A DNA stretch of 38,112 nucleotides from Achromobacter dolens. Lineage in GTDB: Bacteria; Pseudomonadota; Gammaproteobacteria; Burkholderiales; Burkholderiaceae_B. Positions 37,137 to 38,112 of this stretch are shown here, in pieces. A program made the position numbers and the translations under genes. Numbering within the stretch: position 1 is the stretch's first letter; every line of letters starts with the position of its first letter. A model generated the notes under the pieces. It was not told the origin of the DNA. It saw only the letters and a list, made by a program, of their open reading frames with translations, and ran no database searches. The stretch covers positions 1 through 38,112 of the forward strand of contig NZ_CADIJW010000052.1 in the NCBI RefSeq assembly GCF_902859745.1, written 5' to 3'.

Positions 37137-38112
37137 AGCTCACGCGCATCGCCCTGGAAGAATTCCGCAAATTCCGCCAGCCCCTGGTGCTGGATGGCTT
37201 GCAGGACGGCCTGAACCTGTTCGTCGGTCCGAATGAGGCCGGCAAGAGCACGGTGGCCGCGGCCATCCGCGCCGCGTTCCTGGAACGCTACAGCACCAGC
37301 ACCGTGTCCGACCTGGCGCCGCGCGGCGAGAGCGGCGCGCGGCCCGGCGTCGAACTGGCATTCAGCCATGCGGGCCACGATTACCTGCTGAAAAAACACT
37401 TCCTGTCGCGGGCCCGCTGCGAACTGCTGATCGACGACGGCGCGCAACGGCTCGATGGCGAGGAAGCCGAGAACGCACTGGCCGCGTTGCTGGGCTTCGA
37501 ACTGGCCGCGCGCGGCCAGAGCAAGCCCGGCCTGGCCGGCGTGCCGGGCCTGCTGTGGATCCAGCAGGGCGACGGCCAGAACCTGCAAACCGCCGCTAGT
37601 CACGCCGGCGGGCATCTGCGCGAGGCCCTGACGCAGTTGTCGGGCGAGCTGGCCTCCGGCGACGGCGACCGGCTCTACGAGCGCGTCGCCGCCGAGCGCG
37701 CCGCCTTGCTGGATGCGCGCAACGGCCGCCCCAAGGGCATCTACAAGGACGCCGAGGACGCGCTCGCCGCCGCCCTGGCCGAGCGCGACCAATGCGCCCA
37801 GGCCAAGGCCCAGCTCGACGCCGACGTCGACCGGCTGGCGGCGCTGCGCGCCGAACACGCGCGCGCCGAGGCCGGCCAGCCCTGGAAGGATTTCGAGGCC
37901 CGCGCCGCCGAGGCGCGCGCCCGGCTCGCGGCCGTGGCCAAGGAACGCGAGGCGCTCGAAGGGCTGCAACGCGAACAGCGCCAGGCGGCCGAAACCTTGG
38001 CCGTGCTGCAGGAACAGGTGCGCCGCGACCAGCAGGACGAATCCGAATTGCAGGCCCTGGTGGCGCAGGCGCGGGCCGCCCGCGCCGCGGTCCAGCAGGC
38101 GCAGGAGCCGCT
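37133..38112 (+). CDS. SbcC/Rad50-like ATPase, N-terminal part (cut by window edge)
   Basis: The frame is open from the ATG at 37133 to the window end, about 326 residues. It begins MKLTRIALEEFRKFRQPL and has Walker A GPNEAGKS (32-39), typical of SMC/Rad50/YhaN ATPases. GLLWIQQGDGQNLQ (about 140-153) is typical of this group. From about 200 onward a long Ala/Glu/Arg-rich coiled coil begins. The C-terminal ATPase half is beyond the window. It is coupled to the Mre11-like gene by a 4-base overlap. Confidence 0.9.
   Translation, partial: MKLTRIALEEFRKFRQPLVLDGLQDGLNLFVGPNEAGKSTVAAAIRAAFLERYSTSTVSDLAPRGESGARPGVELAFSHAGHDYLLKKHFLSRARCELLIDDGAQRLDGEEAENALAALLGFELAARGQSKPGLAGVPGLLWIQQGDGQNLQTAASHAGGHLREALTQLSGELASGDGDRLYERVAAERAALLDARNGRPKGIYKDAEDALAAALAERDQCAQAKAQLDADVDRLAALRAEHARAEAGQPWKDFEARAAEARARLAAVAKEREALEGLQREQRQAAETLAVLQEQVRRDQQDESELQALVAQARAARAAVQQAQEP

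Overview
The window is high-GC, tightly packed DNA from a proteobacterial chromosome. Gene content and style fit the Betaproteobacteria, family Alcaligenaceae (Achromobacter or Bordetella type). The pointers are the glpD-glpR-glpSTPQV glycerol locus, an Lrp/dadA pair and a chromosomal catB-like gene. This placement is inference: there is no rRNA or marker gene here. I see no tRNA, IS element, prophage or CRISPR array.

Layout. (1) 1-2073, leftward: a FUSC-type membrane protein cut by the window edge, a YbaK/ProX-type aminoacyl-tRNA deacylase, and an OmpR-type regulator with a degenerate receiver. (2) 2217-7567, leftward: a compact efflux operon of TetR repressor, HlyD-like lipoprotein, ABC ATPase, ABC-2 permease and NodT-type outer-membrane factor, with a clear TetR-like operator in front. 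(3) 7689-10181, rightward: a CurA-like reductase, a DJ-1/PfpI protein and a stand-alone HD-GYP phosphodiesterase. (4) 10351-19107: glycerol catabolism and uptake. glpD and the repressor glpR run left. The ABC importer glpS-glpT-glpP-glpQ-(small membrane protein)-glpV runs right and ends in a rho-independent terminator.

(5) 19374-25047: a CatB-type acetyltransferase, an unfamiliar four-helix membrane protein coupled to an alpha/beta hydrolase, a small membrane protein, and a coupled pair made of a DUF2971-like protein and a double zinc-ribbon protein. (6) 25123-28515: two divergent regulator/enzyme pairs, first a thioredoxin-reductase-like flavoprotein with an Rrf2 regulator, then an NmrA-like protein with a LysR regulator. 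(7) 28648-33822: an acyl-CoA dehydrogenase rightward, then leftward genes for a TPR protein, DUF2784, a membrane-anchored Mrr-like protein, an S4 RNA-binding protein and DUF502. (8) 33924-38112: an Lrp-family regulator divergent from dadA, then a coupled SbcD/Mre11-like nuclease and SbcC/Rad50-like ATPase cut by the right edge.

The most notable observation is in the glycerol importer. The two ATPase genes have complementary degenerate motifs, so a GlpS-GlpT heterodimer should have one complete and one crippled ATP site. Next in interest are a flavoprotein with a CPYC centre but no NAD(P)H-binding glycine motif, the double zinc-ribbon/DUF2971 pair, a response regulator without phosphorylation residues, and several perfect inverted repeats at promoters.
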